64,000 bases of DNA from Ectobius pallidus (GCA_964059195.1 CAXKWD010000007.1:157279269-157343268), one strand, 5' to 3'; counted from the first letter of the stretch, positions 22,222 to 33,552 are shown. The notes: a model not told the origin generated them from the sequence alone. Numbers and translations are program-made.

Positions 22222-23025
22222 GGCATAAAATGTCATAGATTGTGAAGGGGACGGGAAAATGTCTGTAGGCGCGATAACTGAAATACGCTTTATCAGATTT
22301 TTATGAAACTTGGTATATGCGTTTTATAACATCCCTGGGAATAAGCCTATTCATATTGAACCAAATCGGTTGACCGGTAGGAAGTAAAGCCCAATTTAGT
22401 GCCTATTTAATGGTAGTACATATTAGAAAGAATTTATCAAATGCAAATCAGTTATCATGACGACATATTGTTTTACAGCGTTCATATACGGCTTTGGAAG
22501 TTGCAATACAGTTAGCTATGACAAATAACACTACCCACTTGGCCTATTCCTTCACTTAATGCTTATCAAACTTAACCAATGGGAGCTTAAATCTGTGATC
22601 TATTATAAAAACAACTTATTTTTGCATATCATAATTGCAATTATCAGTCATTAAACAAAAGCATTCTGGCACTTCGTTACATCAGTTTACTTGATTTTAT
22701 TTTCTTATTTAGGCTACTTATTAGCTTACTTATTATTCATAACAGGAAAGAACATTCACAACATTACAGTTATTTGCAGTTTTTACAATTATGTACAAAC
22801 TAGTCTATAACTTTGTGTGTACAATAATAATTTTTTGTAAATGAAACATCAGTTTTTATAATTATTAAGTCATTTTCTTTAAAATTTAGGGTCATTTTTT
22901 AGGTCATTTTTAAAACATATTTAGATCATCAGAATCTGGGCCCTGTTTATTACCAAGGTTCGGATGTTTATGATATGTCATATATTTATCCTGACTTAAG
23001 TTATGGTATTCTAATTTTATTTAAT
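22222..23025. other. Unannotated AT-rich stretch
   Basis: Nothing recognised on either strand. Confidence 0.4.
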
Positions 23026-23868
23026 AGTAGCTTAAAAGGCCCGGCATCGCTCGAGTTTTGTATTTTGTAAATTCGAAAATAACTTATAGGTCCTTATATA
23101 GGTACCAGTATTTAGAAATTGAAATGAGAAAGAACTTATCACACTCAAACTATTCCCTCAGAAAACGATAAATATAGCTTTTTATGGCTTATAGCAAATC
23201 TCTGCACCTTCGCCCACGATAATTAATCTTAAGATTAACAATTAAGAGCAAAATAACAAAAATATTATATTTATTAACACTTTGCACACGAAACATTCAT
23301 AGGTCTAAACTAAACGATTGATAGGCCTAATTAATGAAACAACTATAAATCCGGCTTTGAATTGAATTCCACAATTAGAAAGCGCAGCCTGGGAAAAATA
23401 ACCTCAGATTCGAGTTCGCTGGCCCAGAAAACCCCTGCATAGTGAGTGTCGTCTAAATCGAACAATGTTTACGTATCGAGATCTATGTTCATTATTCCTC
23501 TTCCGTCTAGGGTGAAGATTTCAGATATCTGCGTGCCTTGACATTATAAACAAATGAATCGACCAGCGTGGGTTTACCGGTACAAAATTCAAGCGATCAC
23601 GACGCTTTTATTTCCAAGGTATGACAAAAATAGACAAAGCCAACTGCAACTGAAATGTATTACTGAGAACCGATGCTTCAAAAGCGCACAAAAATGCACG
23701 TCTTCCCATTTTTTGCTCCTAACTCGTGAACGAAAGCTAAAATAAAAAATTTACTATGCCAGAAACCTACACGGGAACAATTTCCCAAAGTTTCATGGTG
23801 ATCGGATGAATGGTTTAGTAGTGCATAAAGGACAGACACACATACATTAGTTTTTATATATATAGATT
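23026..23868 (-). mobile_element. Helentron/HINE-like non-autonomous element, copy 1
   Basis: The minus-strand 3' end reads GCCGGGCCTTTTAAGCTAC, almost the same as the plus-strand end of copy 2 at 31783. The 5' end is a TATATATA tract (23855-23865). Internal segments such as the one at 23100-23210 match copy 2 in reverse complement. The short GC-rich end next to CTAG/C and the simple-repeat 5' end are as in Helentron-derived elements. Frames at 23554-24046 are shadows. Confidence 0.7.
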
Positions 23869-24796
23869 TAAAAAAAACTGACAAAAAGAAAACAGAAATC
23901 AGTACTTTACACTTCAGTGTTGAATTTCGTGCGATTTTTCTATTTTTCATAACTGCACTTTCAGTTACCATCAGTTCAAAATTGCCTTTATTCACATTCC
24001 CATATGTTACGGAATTTTTTTTACTTCTGAGCAGCTCATAATACATGCATATTCTATAATACCGCTATCAAAAATGGCAAAATACGCAAAACATCACTTG
24101 CTTAGCATCTTCTATGATGCTTCAATCAAAATCGATATAGCTTATTTTCGATGTTAAATCGATTAATGTATCGATAGTCATGGAGGTTCGAGGTAATTGA
24201 TAGGAGGCGGTACTTGGAGAAGAGGAATCAGCTACGATGGATCAACTGGCTGTTGTGCTCATTTTTACCATTATTGCCTAAAAACACTTGTACATGATTT
24301 TAAGCCGCAGGCATATTTTGCTGGGCTTAATCTAGGGAAAAAAGTGCGGTTAATATTCAGATAAATACAGTATAAAATCACACCTTCTTCATGATTCCTA
24401 AAAATTCGGTATGGTTGGACATTATTCCCCTAAACTTCCATCACCTTCTTGTGGTATTCTCTGGCACTTCTCCCTCGGATAGTAACTATTTTGATGTAAG
24501 AATCCTGTTCACATCTTGTCATATCCATTCTATACAACGACTGACTCACAATCAAATTACCATCGCCTCTATTCATACATCACAATGCTACCAAATGATG
24601 TATCCATATACTAGAGATGCCACACTCTCCCGTGACATTCAACATCTCATGGTATCATCGCTTTGCTTTGAGAGAAAAAAATTGTTGTCAAGACTTAGGC
24701 CTTTGCGTCATCCCTCATAATATATATATTATTTCCAAATGTATCTTTTATTTTTAAGGTGAGAAGGTACTACCTATCACAACAATGAATATTACA
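23869..24796. other. Unannotated stretch
   Basis: A 109-codon plus frame (24391-24720) has no domain I recognise. Several TATCGAT-like words lie at 24110-24180; these resemble insect DRE-type promoter words, but there is no gene next to them. Confidence 0.3.
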
Positions 24797-24810
24797 TATT
24801 AGACACATTA

Positions 24811-26298
24811 GTCCACATAAAAGAAAGACTAGCAGCCGCAATTAGAAGCATAGGTGACATCAGACACATACAAAAGATGTCAGTCACCACAGCTATGGAA
24901 CTCTTCCGGGTCAAAGTGCTACCCACTCTCACATATGGTTTAGAAATCATTTGGGAATACTTAACAAAGAGACAATTACAGGAACTAGAAAGCATGAAAC
25001 CAAGGTACTTGAAGAGGGTGCTTGGGGTCTCAAAATTCACAAGATCAAGGTACACATAGCCTATGTATTAGCCAGAGAAACCTACCTATACTAATTTCAC
25101 TTTAAGTTCAAAGAAGATGTAAACAAAGCCACGTGACAAAGTAGCGCCTCATTGGCTAGTGGACGAACTGTAACTTTTGCTGCTTTGTATGCATACTCTT
25201 GCTCTTAATAAAATAGTTCGGTTCAAACCGTACCTTTTTGTAGCTATTTTCGTGCAGAGAAATTTAAAAACACGTTTCTGAAGCAGATCTGTATATGAAA
25301 CAAAATTAATTTGATCAGGTTTTCATGACGCATAATAACTAAGTGAACTAATTAAACCGTTACAACAGATGTAAATTGTAGGCGTTTACGACAGCTGTGT
25401 GAATGCTCAAGTACGCCATCTTGGAATGAACTTGCCACAGTCCCTTCCCAATAACTTGGTAAGACCTGCTGAATATGCGTTCATTTATTTATTTATATCG
25501 GTTTTACAACACGTACGTGAGGACAAGAAAGTCGTGTGCTAGAAATTTCGTCAAAAGTTAAATGTAACTTACAGCTCTGATAGGATTGGGGCGGTTACAA
25601 ACAGAAATTAATGAATTCAACAAGGAAACGCCTCTGAAGTGGGAAGCCAACATTCCAAACTGAGAGTAATTTTTTATACTCGTTCTTATCTTCTTGTTAA
25701 CTGTTTATGACTTTCTTAAATACTAATATTAAGCCTAATTTTGTACAGATGTATCGATCTTTTCAAAATAAATATCACATTTTTCAACAATGGTGCATGT
25801 CATAAAAAATATTTTAAAAGTACTATTGAGAACACTGGAATACACACAAATCCTCATTCCGTGGCGGGTAAAACTCCACATGGTTTGTCACATGCTCAGC
25901 GGAGTGGTACTTTAGAGTTTGTTTACATCTACTTTGAACTTAAAGTGAAAATAGTATAGTAGAAGACCTGAGGATGAAAATGCTCCTGCCAAATACACCA
26001 GCATACAAAGAATTGCTGAGAGAGCTGCAGACGAAGAAGGACTCAATTGACGAGAGCTTTTACAGGACAGATGCCATAATGAATAAAGAATGGATGAGGG
26101 CAGAGAGTACGAGCTGAGGCACATAGTAACACACTTTGAGGTCCACGGCTTTCATCATCGCATCTGCACCAGGAAGACTTTCCATCAGACATGTGAGGAA
26201 TGCAAATGTGAATTGTGCGGTGAACAGTGCGAAACTTATCACGCATTAACATGCAAAGATAGATCAGTGTCGCTGATTCAATTCTGCTCAGAATAGAT
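24811..26298 (+). pseudogene. LINE-B C-terminal coding fragment
   Basis: 24811-25085 encodes KVLPTLTYGLEIIWEYLT and LKRVLGVSKF, aligning to about residues 420-510 of the 624-codon LINE-B frame. 25960-26298 continues with the linker and the C-terminal finger (VHGFHHRICTRKTF, then C..C...C...H...C). A frameshift lies near 26095-26110. Between them is a DNA-transposon insertion. Non-functional. Confidence 0.85.
25091..25954. mobile_element. TA-flanked TIR element, copy 1
   Basis: Inverted repeats of ~37 bp: CTAATTTCACTTTAAGTTCA at the left and TGAACTTAAAGTGAAAATAG at the right, flanked by TA (25089-25090 and 25955-25956). 864 bp. A second, longer copy in opposite orientation is at 34912-36179. 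No transposase recognised; TA flanks suggest a Tc1/mariner relative. Confidence 0.88.
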
Positions 26299-26371
26299 AT
26301 TCCCCTAGATTAACATTGTACCTATAATGCACATTGTGCGCAATACCACTTATTATATATTAGACACATTA

Positions 26372-26713
26372 TTCATATAAGTTTTCAAAGCTAATTTTTA
26401 CATCATATATCTCTAATAATAATTTATTTATTTATTTATCCATCCTTGGATCATATACTTTACATGATATCGGATAGGTAACACAATTCAAGACAAATAA
26501 GTAACTCAACACACTAGTATACGTAGACGTATTTAGTGGTACAATAAAGTAAAAGGTACAGAACAGTATATGACAGATTTGGACGCAGAAGATTAATTTA
26601 AAATATCCGTGTACATTGAATAGCAAATAGGTCAGTAGTTTTAATCTTACTGCTTGTTTGAAATTTCTGTTATTTAACCCTATAATGACTTGACTTGATG
26701 TGACTAATATACA
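26372..26713 (-). mobile_element. Possible 3' end of a minus-strand retroelement
   Basis: The minus strand ends in AAGGATGGATAAATAAATAAA (26426-26446), a simple-repeat tail of LINE type. The 117-codon minus frame (26432-26785) has no recognisable domain. Confidence 0.35.
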
Positions 26714-27354
26714 CATGGGCGTACGGAAAATTTTGTTCGGGAAGGGTTCAATATAAAGTCGTCTCAGCTCCATGTCCTTGTGCACATTGTGAATTATTAT
26801 TTTTTTAAATTACTAAACAGTTGTATTATTATAATTAATGCACTGTAATAAATGAATATGCAGCTCAGTCTTTGAAACTGTTTTTTTTTTTTAGATTCTA
26901 TCCATTTCTCGTTCAAGCTAGAGTCTTATAAATAAAAACTTTCTTTTGAAAAATTATCATAGGGCACATTTTTGAAGTCATCTGTAAATCCACTGGTGGA
27001 AAAGCCTGATTAATGCCGATTCCTTCATGATAATTTTGTGATGAGCTCGTGATTACTGTTGGCTTTACAAACAGGTTGATGGATTTTGGCGGGAGTATTC
27101 GAGTTGTCGTTTGACAGATTCCAAAGGGACTTTTGTTCACTAGTAATTCACCGCTGTTATTAAGCTGAAAAACTTTCAACACCACGAGGTTTTGAAATTT
27201 GAATCTTAAATAAATTACGATAAATCTTAACCCTGCAGTGCTCGCGCGTTGTTCCAGGACATAGAAGCTTGCGCGGCGTCTGAGAGACGCTGTTCATGTT
27301 TTACGTTGCTTTATGTTGTTTTGAGTGTTCATTTTGTTTATTGAGGGTTTAGTT

Positions 27355-27930
27355 TGTATTTGTACTGTATTTATTTTCTTACACTGCAAATGGGTCAACA
27401 ACCCGGTGGCAGTGGTGCAATAAATACCAGCCATACAGTACATATATACAAAAATGACACTACACATTAAATATCACATTAAATACATATACATTACACA
27501 TTAAATAAATACCAGCCATACATATATACAAAAATGACACACTATACATACACTTACACATTAAATATCGCAACATCTATCCACGCACCTGATATTTAAA
27601 AAAAACAATATATATATATATTTTTCCATTTAAAACTATAACATAAAAAATTGCATAATGTGAATATTTTAGAACAAATAATTATACATTATCATACACC
27701 CTATTCAATATATTTTTAAAAATTTTGGCGTTAGCAGGAAACGTTTCGAAGATTTCTGCAGGTAAATCATTCCAATCCTGAATCCCTCTATTTAAAAAAG
27801 AAAATTTGGCAATATTTGTTCTCTGAGATCTACCCCTTATTTTGTAATTGTGATCCTTCCTACTTTTGTAATCTGGTTGTCGTAGTTTATTTAATATTAT
27901 TGAACATGTTTTGCGTACATTGCTTAATTA
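27355..27930 (-). mobile_element. LINE 3' end inside the piggyBac element
   Basis: Minus strand: the last ~80 codons of a CR1/L2-like RT protein (FSFLNRGIQDWNDLPAEIF is the diagnostic stretch), stop at 27682-27684, then a 3' UTR containing a ~70-bp partial tandem duplication (27422-27490 and 27505-27572), ending near the CACCGGGTTGTTGACCC segment. 5' truncated. Confidence 0.8.
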
Positions 27931-28079
27931 AAAATATGTGTATTAAGTCAATTTACTGAAAATGATCATGTAACTAATCATATTGGACACAAATCACTAT
28001 TAGCACATTATGACTTTAATTAATTAACAATAAAACAATGTTGTTAGGCATGTAACAATTTTAAAATAATTTTCAAATA

Positions 28080-28328
28080 TTATTGTCCTAAGACTGTGTA
28101 GGTATAACAACTTTTACTACTAGTTACTGATCTCTTCTTATTCCATTTAGAAACTTTGTCCCGCCCTACGAAATATTTAGGCCTATCACAATCATTATCA
28201 TCATCTGCTTCTTGTCCAGTGTCTGTAGACTCACTTCTAGACTCCGCAATGTCTTCTTTAGGATCACTATCGGAATCAAGTTCAACATCATCATCTTCTT
28301 CTTCTAGCAACTTTGCACTATCTTCCAA
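28080..28328 (-). pseudogene. piggyBac transposase, N-terminal fragment
   Basis: 82 codons. The first ~48 residues are acidic and Ser-rich (EEEDDDVELDSDSDP), followed by KYFVGRDKVSKWNK (51-64). This is the usual N-terminal layout of piggyBac transposases, with the acidic region before the YxGKDxTxW-type motif. The nominal first codon is TTG, and the true start is probably upstream in another frame. The catalytic DDD domain is absent. Confidence 0.8.
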
Positions 28329-28902
28329 TCATTTGGATCAGAAAGATTATGTTATTTCTCTCCTTTCCACTCATTGCCAAGCCTAAAGATAAATAATTTC
28401 CATAAGAAAAGATTGGTATTGTAGGTTTATGATCACTAGTTTCTGCAAGAAATTTGTTTTAAACCAGTAACTTACCTTGTAACAGTAAAGATCGCGCGGC
28501 GTCTCACAGACGCCATCTACATTTTCGCAACAATAACTTCACCCCACCGTTGCTAGGCGAAAACTGGAGGGTTGCCGTTTGGATATGTTATTTAAGAGTA
28601 GTTGACCGAAAGGTAGATGGCAGGTCAGCACAATGGCCTCATAGGTATTCTAGATATAGTGAAATGAATCTGGTCTGGCGTCTGTCAGACGCCACGCGAG
28701 CACTGCAGGGTTAAATAATGTTTTGATATGTACGAAATTGTAAAATATGTAACAACCGAATCAGAGTTTTTTTTTTCCTTTCCTTTCTTTCTTTCTTTAA
28801 ATTAATTTCGTTCCGTGATTTATAATCTTCAAAATAATGCAGTTATTTTGGGAGGGGTTTCAACCTCCTGAACCCCCCCCCCTCCCTTACCGTACGCCCA
28901 TG

Positions 28903-29432
28903 ATTATACATATTGTTTATATTATGTTAAAAGGTATTAAGATAAAAAATTTAACATTCTTATAATTTTTTTTTCAAGTTGTATCAACCTCTGCAAATTC
29001 CTTGCTTATTTTTTTAATAACTTGTACCAAATATGAAAATACTGTAAACCTGATAAAAATTACGATAAAGTAGGATGTACAATAATTATCTACCTTGACA
29101 CTTGAGTAGAGCACAGTAGAGTAGTTTATCATAGGTAATTCCACGAGGTTATGAGTTGATCGATATTCGAGTAGGATCTATTTCATGAATAAAATGTAAC
29201 AGATTTTGCAAATAAAAATTATTTTCTTACTTTGTTGACAATATTCTGCTTGCTGTTACATCACGACATACTAAATGAATGAACAGTCCATGAATCGATT
29301 CAAGTTCCCAATGTTATTATTGTTACACCACGAGATGGAGTGCGTCAGCATCAGAACGCTATAAATGCACACGAACTTGGTTGCACCGAATTGAAATTGT
29401 GCTTTTTAATAAATGCACACTTACACAAGTTA
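28903..29432. other. Unannotated AT-rich stretch
   Basis: Nothing recognised on either strand. Confidence 0.4.
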
Positions 29433-30337
29433 CCGTATTTACCCGATTATAAGACGATCCTGAATATAAGACGACCCCCCTATTTTGAAGAGGCTTTTTG
29501 AGAATTTTATTTTAACAAATTCTGACTACAAATGGTTTTATTTATATAAATTAAAAATAAATAAATAAAAACAAATAGTTTACTTGGATTTGCACTTTCA
29601 GCACTTAGTCTGAGGTATCACTGATCAGCATTGCCCATATGGTCTAATAGTCATGTTTCCGCAAACAAATTACATGACGCTGAAATGCAATTAATTTCTC
29701 ATCAAACGCTGCAGGTAGTCGTTGAGCTAGCATTGTTCTGCGTCTGCGTCATAGCCCTCTTCATCATCCACTCGGTATCATTAACTTAACTTAAAGTTAG
29801 CGTCATAATGTCTGCGGGGCCTTTGGTTTGGATCCATTCTTGATGGCTGTGGAAACAAACTGAACAAATTTCACATTAACTTAAAAGGAGAACAAACCCT
29901 AATAATCAGCCGAGCATGTGACAATCATGCGAAAAGGAGAAAAAACGAGATAGAGAGCAATGGCCGCATGGGAGCAAGCATGTTTCTGGTCCACCATTAC
30001 TGCCAACGTGACAATGTTTATCGGTAGATTGAATTCGTTCAGTTCTTGTAAACACCTCATGCTTATTACTATAAAACAAAAAAGGAAACTTCTATTTAGT
30101 AACAGTTAACATCTTCTCTCCATTTCCTTCATGAAAACAACGAAACTAGCGCAAATTTATGTTGGTATTTTCCCCTATCATATTGGTCACATCGCTGTAA
30201 CCATGATGTCATGTTTCTACTCTGTTGCCATAACTACTAAAGTTTGATTTGGCTTAATCTGTGAATGTAAGACGACCCCATACTTTTTAAACGAAGAATT
30301 TGGGAAAAAGCCTCGTTTTATAATCGGGTAAATACGG
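29433..30337 (-). mobile_element. pogo/Tigger-like element, TA-flanked
   Basis: Inverted ends CCGTATTTACCCGATTATAA (29433 on) and TTATAATCGGGTAAATACGG (to 30337), flanked by TA on both sides. The minus strand (29645-29780) keeps a piece of a pogo-type DDE transposase. 905 bp. Confidence 0.88.
29640..29790 (-). pseudogene. pogo/Tigger transposase fragment
   Basis: The minus-strand translation gives QRLPAAFDEKLIAFQRHVI, then after a +1 shift MGNADQ. This matches the stretch around the first catalytic Asp of pogo-type transposases (usually LPxxFDEKLxxFQRxVI ... GNADQTP). Stops and the frameshift make it dead. Confidence 0.75.
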
Positions 30338-30930
30338 TATGTTGTATAAAATAATAAGTTTTAATTCTGTTCACTGGCAGTATGTGACGTATTAATCACG
30401 GCATGTCGATGCCTTGGGAGCTTATTATGAGATAAACGATAGTGTTTAGTTTATATCCAAGAAATTGGTAAACAGAATTTGTCATTATCAAACATGCGGC
30501 ATATGAGTGAAATAGTTGTCGCATTATATTTACATTAATCAGCAGAAGCTGGTAAACTGACAGAATGTTCCTGCTGTATGACAGAGAGAAGTGAAAGCTG
30601 AGGGTTGACAGTGGTACCATCAGAAGGTTGGAAATTTCCCTTCAAAACAAATTTAGTTCAGATATGTAACAGTAGTTTAGAAGTTTTAGTTTAGAAGTTT
30701 AGATTTGCTAAAAGTTTGCAAAAAAGATCCAAAGCCTACATTTATGAAATTCTAATAAGAGCTCAAAGGTTGCTGAAATAAAAATTATAAGAGCGTTTTG
30801 TTATTCTTCAGATTTTAAACCGTAGTAACAAAAAAATTTGTGTTTTTTACCAAAATTTAAGTGCAGTTTACTTACCTTCTTATCGTAATCTGTCCCCAAA
30901 CATGAATTTTCGAGGGTGCTCTAAGCTAAA
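30338..30930. other. Unannotated stretch
   Basis: A 74-codon minus frame (30396-30620) is unrecognised. Confidence 0.3.
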
Positions 30931-31783
30931 TCTCTATATATATAAAAGGCTTTGTTCTGACTGACTGACTGACTGACTGACTGACTGACTGACTGACTGA
31001 CTGATTGACTGACAGGAATCAACGTAGAGCCTAAACTATAATAGGTAGAGACTTGGAATTTTGACAATACCTTTGTTTCATAATGTAGGTGCTCACTAAG
31101 AAAGGATGTTGAAAAATTTTGATTTCAAATACCAAAAATCAAATGTTTTTGAGAATACTTAATCCCTTTTTACACAGAATTATGAAATCCAAATCACAAC
31201 AGTGTATTGTTGCCACTGATCTCAGATGGGTTTGGAAATAAATGAAAAGTGACTTTGACAATTTAGAAAAGCTATCACTATAATAATGTTATAAATAAAT
31301 ATTAAAGAATGAAATCCACGAAAATAATGCAGTCACATAACTTTCTCTAGCCTGGAAATAGAAAAAACAATACAAGGTAAGGTAATATGTTTTGGGAAGA
31401 GAAGTATGAAAGTGATACCAGTATTGCATTTCTGTTTAATTTCATCCCCAAAACGGTTTTATGGTAACATAGGAGCAAGAAATAAAAATTCTCTGCCTCG
31501 ATAATACAATTTTATGTTGCCGGAATTTCTGTTTCCTCTTATTTGAACCCCTACCAGGCTTGCTGTGTAGTGTACAAGCGATAAGATGCAAAATTCTAAA
31601 TCTTCTAAAAGCCATAAAAAACTATATCAAGCGTTTTCTGAGGGAATAGTTTGAGTGTTCTTCCTATTTCAAATTCTAAATACCTATATAAAGACCTATA
31701 ATTTAAAAATCCAAAGTCCTCGATAAGTTAATTTCCAATTACAAAATAAAAAACCCGGGTGACGCCGGGCCTTTTAAGCTAGT
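30931..31783 (+). mobile_element. Helentron/HINE-like element, copy 2, with (CTGA)n
   Basis: Starts TCTCTATATATATAAAAGGC, followed by a ~55-bp CTGA microsatellite (30957-31013). Ends GACGCCGGGCCTTTTAAGCTAGT. Internal segments match copy 1 (23026-23868) in reverse complement. The microsatellite near the 5' end and the GC-rich 3' end before CTAGT are typical of Helentron-associated elements. Confidence 0.75.
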
Positions 31784-31849
31784 CTTTTTATATGCTGAAA
31801 GTGTCTATCCAAAAATGAGTACTAAACACAATTTATTGTTGCAGGGCTG

Positions 31850-31955
31850 TGTGACTGGGCGTGGGACATCAACGTGGCGGAGTCACTTATCTTCAACATC
31901 TCTATCTTCCTCCCCCCCTCTTGCTCTTCTCTCTTTTATTATACTTTGTTGTAAC
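31850..31955 (+). CDS. Candidate terminal exon after a TTGCAG acceptor
   Basis: TTTATTGTTGCAG is followed by GGCTGTGTGACTGGGCGTGG and ~35 codons (LCDWAWDINVAESLIF and onward) to a TAA near 31953. The phase joins that of the donor at 21763. The sequence just beyond has AATAATAAAAAA-like words that could serve polyadenylation. No protein family is recognised, and the pyrimidine tract is weak. Confidence 0.25.
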
Positions 31956-32406
31956 TAGAATTCTTTCTTCCTGTCGCCAATAATAAAAAATCCTCGCTTC
32001 AACTTTTTTTCTAAAAGGATGAAGGAAAAGCAGTTGGAGACGGATAAGTAAATTCAATATAACAAGCGGTTCTGCGCCTGCTCCTTAAGCTTTGTGCTGG
32101 AAACATTGGATTCCATAGCAAGGGCTTATTTGAAACATCTTGATGCTGTATTTCTGTCATCAGTTCTAAGGTAAGCTTATCATGAAGGCAGAAAGTAACG
32201 AATTATGTAGGTAGGTCAAAATATGACTCAAGACAGGATTTTCATGAACTATCATATTTGCATATTTGCATTTAATTTTTGGGTGGCACAGTTAGTGGAT
32301 CTGCTTGTAAATAAACTGAGAAATCTGATGCAGAATTGACTGGAGTAATGAAAAGGAAGGAATCTAAAGCTATACAAAAACATGTGGTTGAATTTTATAA
32401 TATAAA
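31956..32406. other. Unannotated stretch
   Basis: Possible 3' UTR of the candidate exon above; otherwise nothing recognised. Confidence 0.25.
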
Positions 32407-32408
32407 TA

Positions 32409-33416
32409 CAGTGAAACCTGTCTTAACTGTCTGGTCCCTAGGTCACTATAATGAAACTTCATAATAATTAACCCCTCTAAGACGGACACCCTATATTATG
32501 GACTCAGACACAAAAAAATCCACTTAAAAAAGTCTCTTCAAGCCTCTCTTAACGGACACTTGACGAGGAGTAAATCTTGTAAATGATCTAATTGCACACA
32601 ATGAAAACATCATTGCGAAACCTAAGTGTACAAAACAAACAAATATTGAAGATTTGTTCGCATGTTAATAGTGCGCTCTACTATTACACACAGAATTATA
32701 GTTGTGTAGGGGTATTCCATTGTAAAAAATGTGGTTTTAATTCTGATGGTAGACCTAAAGTGGACTATAGTGTGTCGGGATTTTTGCAAAATGTAGGCCT
32801 ACAGCATAACATATCTGTAAAATGGATTAGTGTAAACTAAAGAGATTTTCATCTACTGTATAACACTTTCATATAAGTACTGTATGGTACTGTAGATCAT
32901 AGGCGTAACCAGGCCGACCATATGGGGGGGTTATAACATCCAGGGAGAGGGGGGTCCGGGGGCCCTCCCCCGGAAAATTTTAAAAATTAAGATGCAAAAT
33001 AACGAGTTTTAAGCTTCCGGGGGTCCACCCCCGGAAAATTAAAAAAATCAAGACACAAAATAATGTGTTTTAAGCTTCCGGGGATTCTCCCGGAAATTTT
33101 TAAAAATTAAGACGCAAAATAACGAGTTTTAAGCTTCCGGGGTCCTCCCCCGTAGAATTTTAAAAATTAAGACTCAAAATAACGAGTTTTAAGCTTCCCA
33201 CGCTTTATACTCGTATTAAGTAATTTATGGGCAGACTTTAAAAAATTATACAATTTTCCTTTTTTTAATCAATGGGGGGGGGGGTTCAAACCCCCAAACC
33301 CCCCCCCCCCTCAGTACGCCTATGCTGTAGATTAGTTCACTCCAGAATTTTTTAACCCCTCTAGAGCGGACGATTTTTATTGTCCCATACATGTCCGTTA
33401 TAGAGAGGTTTCACTG
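32409..33416. mobile_element. Tigger/pogo-type MITE hosting a hAT-like element
   Basis: Ends CAGTGAAACCTGTCTTAA (32409 on) and TTATAGAGAGGTTTCACTG (to 33416), flanked by TA on both sides. These are the classic CAGTGAAACCTCT-type ends of pogo/Tigger elements. AACCCCTCTARRRCGGAC occurs behind both ends. No transposase. The frame at 32592-32840 is unrecognised. Confidence 0.9.
32898..33324. mobile_element. hAT-like MITE with perfect 8-bp duplication and four ~60-bp tandem units
   Basis: Ends CATAGGCGTA and TACGCCTATG, flanked by CTGTAGAT at 32890-32897 and 33325-33332. Inside, four units of ~60 bp (32957-33197) each have a CCGGGGG-YCC-CCCCGG core, an A-rich part and TTTTAAGCTT. Poly-G and poly-C tracts lie at the right side. 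Confidence 0.9.
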
Positions 33417-33466
33417 TATCTGATCTTATTTTTATGACTGTGCTATACACACAATTGTGTGAAATA

Positions 33467-33488
33467 CTATTATTATTATTATTATTAT

Positions 33489-33529
<41 letters not shown>

Positions 33530-33552
33530 TTACTATTACTATTATTACTACT
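33467..33552. repeat. (ATT)n(ACT)n compound microsatellite
   Basis: ATT repeats pass into ACT repeats and back to mixed ATT/ACT. Confidence 0.95.

Larger units (their letters stand above)
24797..26371 (+). mobile_element. LINE-B copy 2, 5' truncated, with 14-bp target duplication, split by a TIR element
   Basis: Flanked by TATTAGACACATTA at 24797-24810 and 26358-26371. Inside, 24811-25085 and 25960-26357 are the C-terminal end and 3' UTR of LINE-B. They are interrupted by the TA-flanked element at 25091-25954. The 3' UTR carries ATGCACATTGTGCGC, as in the other copies. Confidence 0.9.
27231..28710 (-). mobile_element. piggyBac-like element with TTAA duplication
   Basis: Inverted ends CCCTGCAGTGCTCGCG (27231 on) and CGCGAGCACTGCAGGG (to 28710), flanked by TTAA on both sides (27227-27230, 28711-28714). 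Three near-palindromes of the form GGCGTCT-NNN-AGACGCC lie behind the ends (27275, 28498, 28677). It retains the N-terminus of a piggyBac transposase and has a LINE 3' fragment inside. 1480 bp, non-autonomous. Confidence 0.95.
26714..28902. mobile_element. hAT-like element with 8-bp duplication, hosting a piggyBac
   Basis: Inverted ends CATGGGCGTACGG (26714-26726) and CCGTACGCCCATG (28890-28902). Flanking 8-mers AATATACA and ATTATACA differ at one base. A CCCCTCC-rich tract lies behind the right end. The related element at 32898-33324 has near-identical ends and a perfect 8-bp duplication. Without the nested piggyBac it would be about 0.7 kb. Confidence 0.75.

Noticed and set aside
24110..24180. 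TATCGAT cluster as a DRE-type promoter
   Set aside because: The words match loosely, but no gene, initiator or transcript evidence lies next to them.
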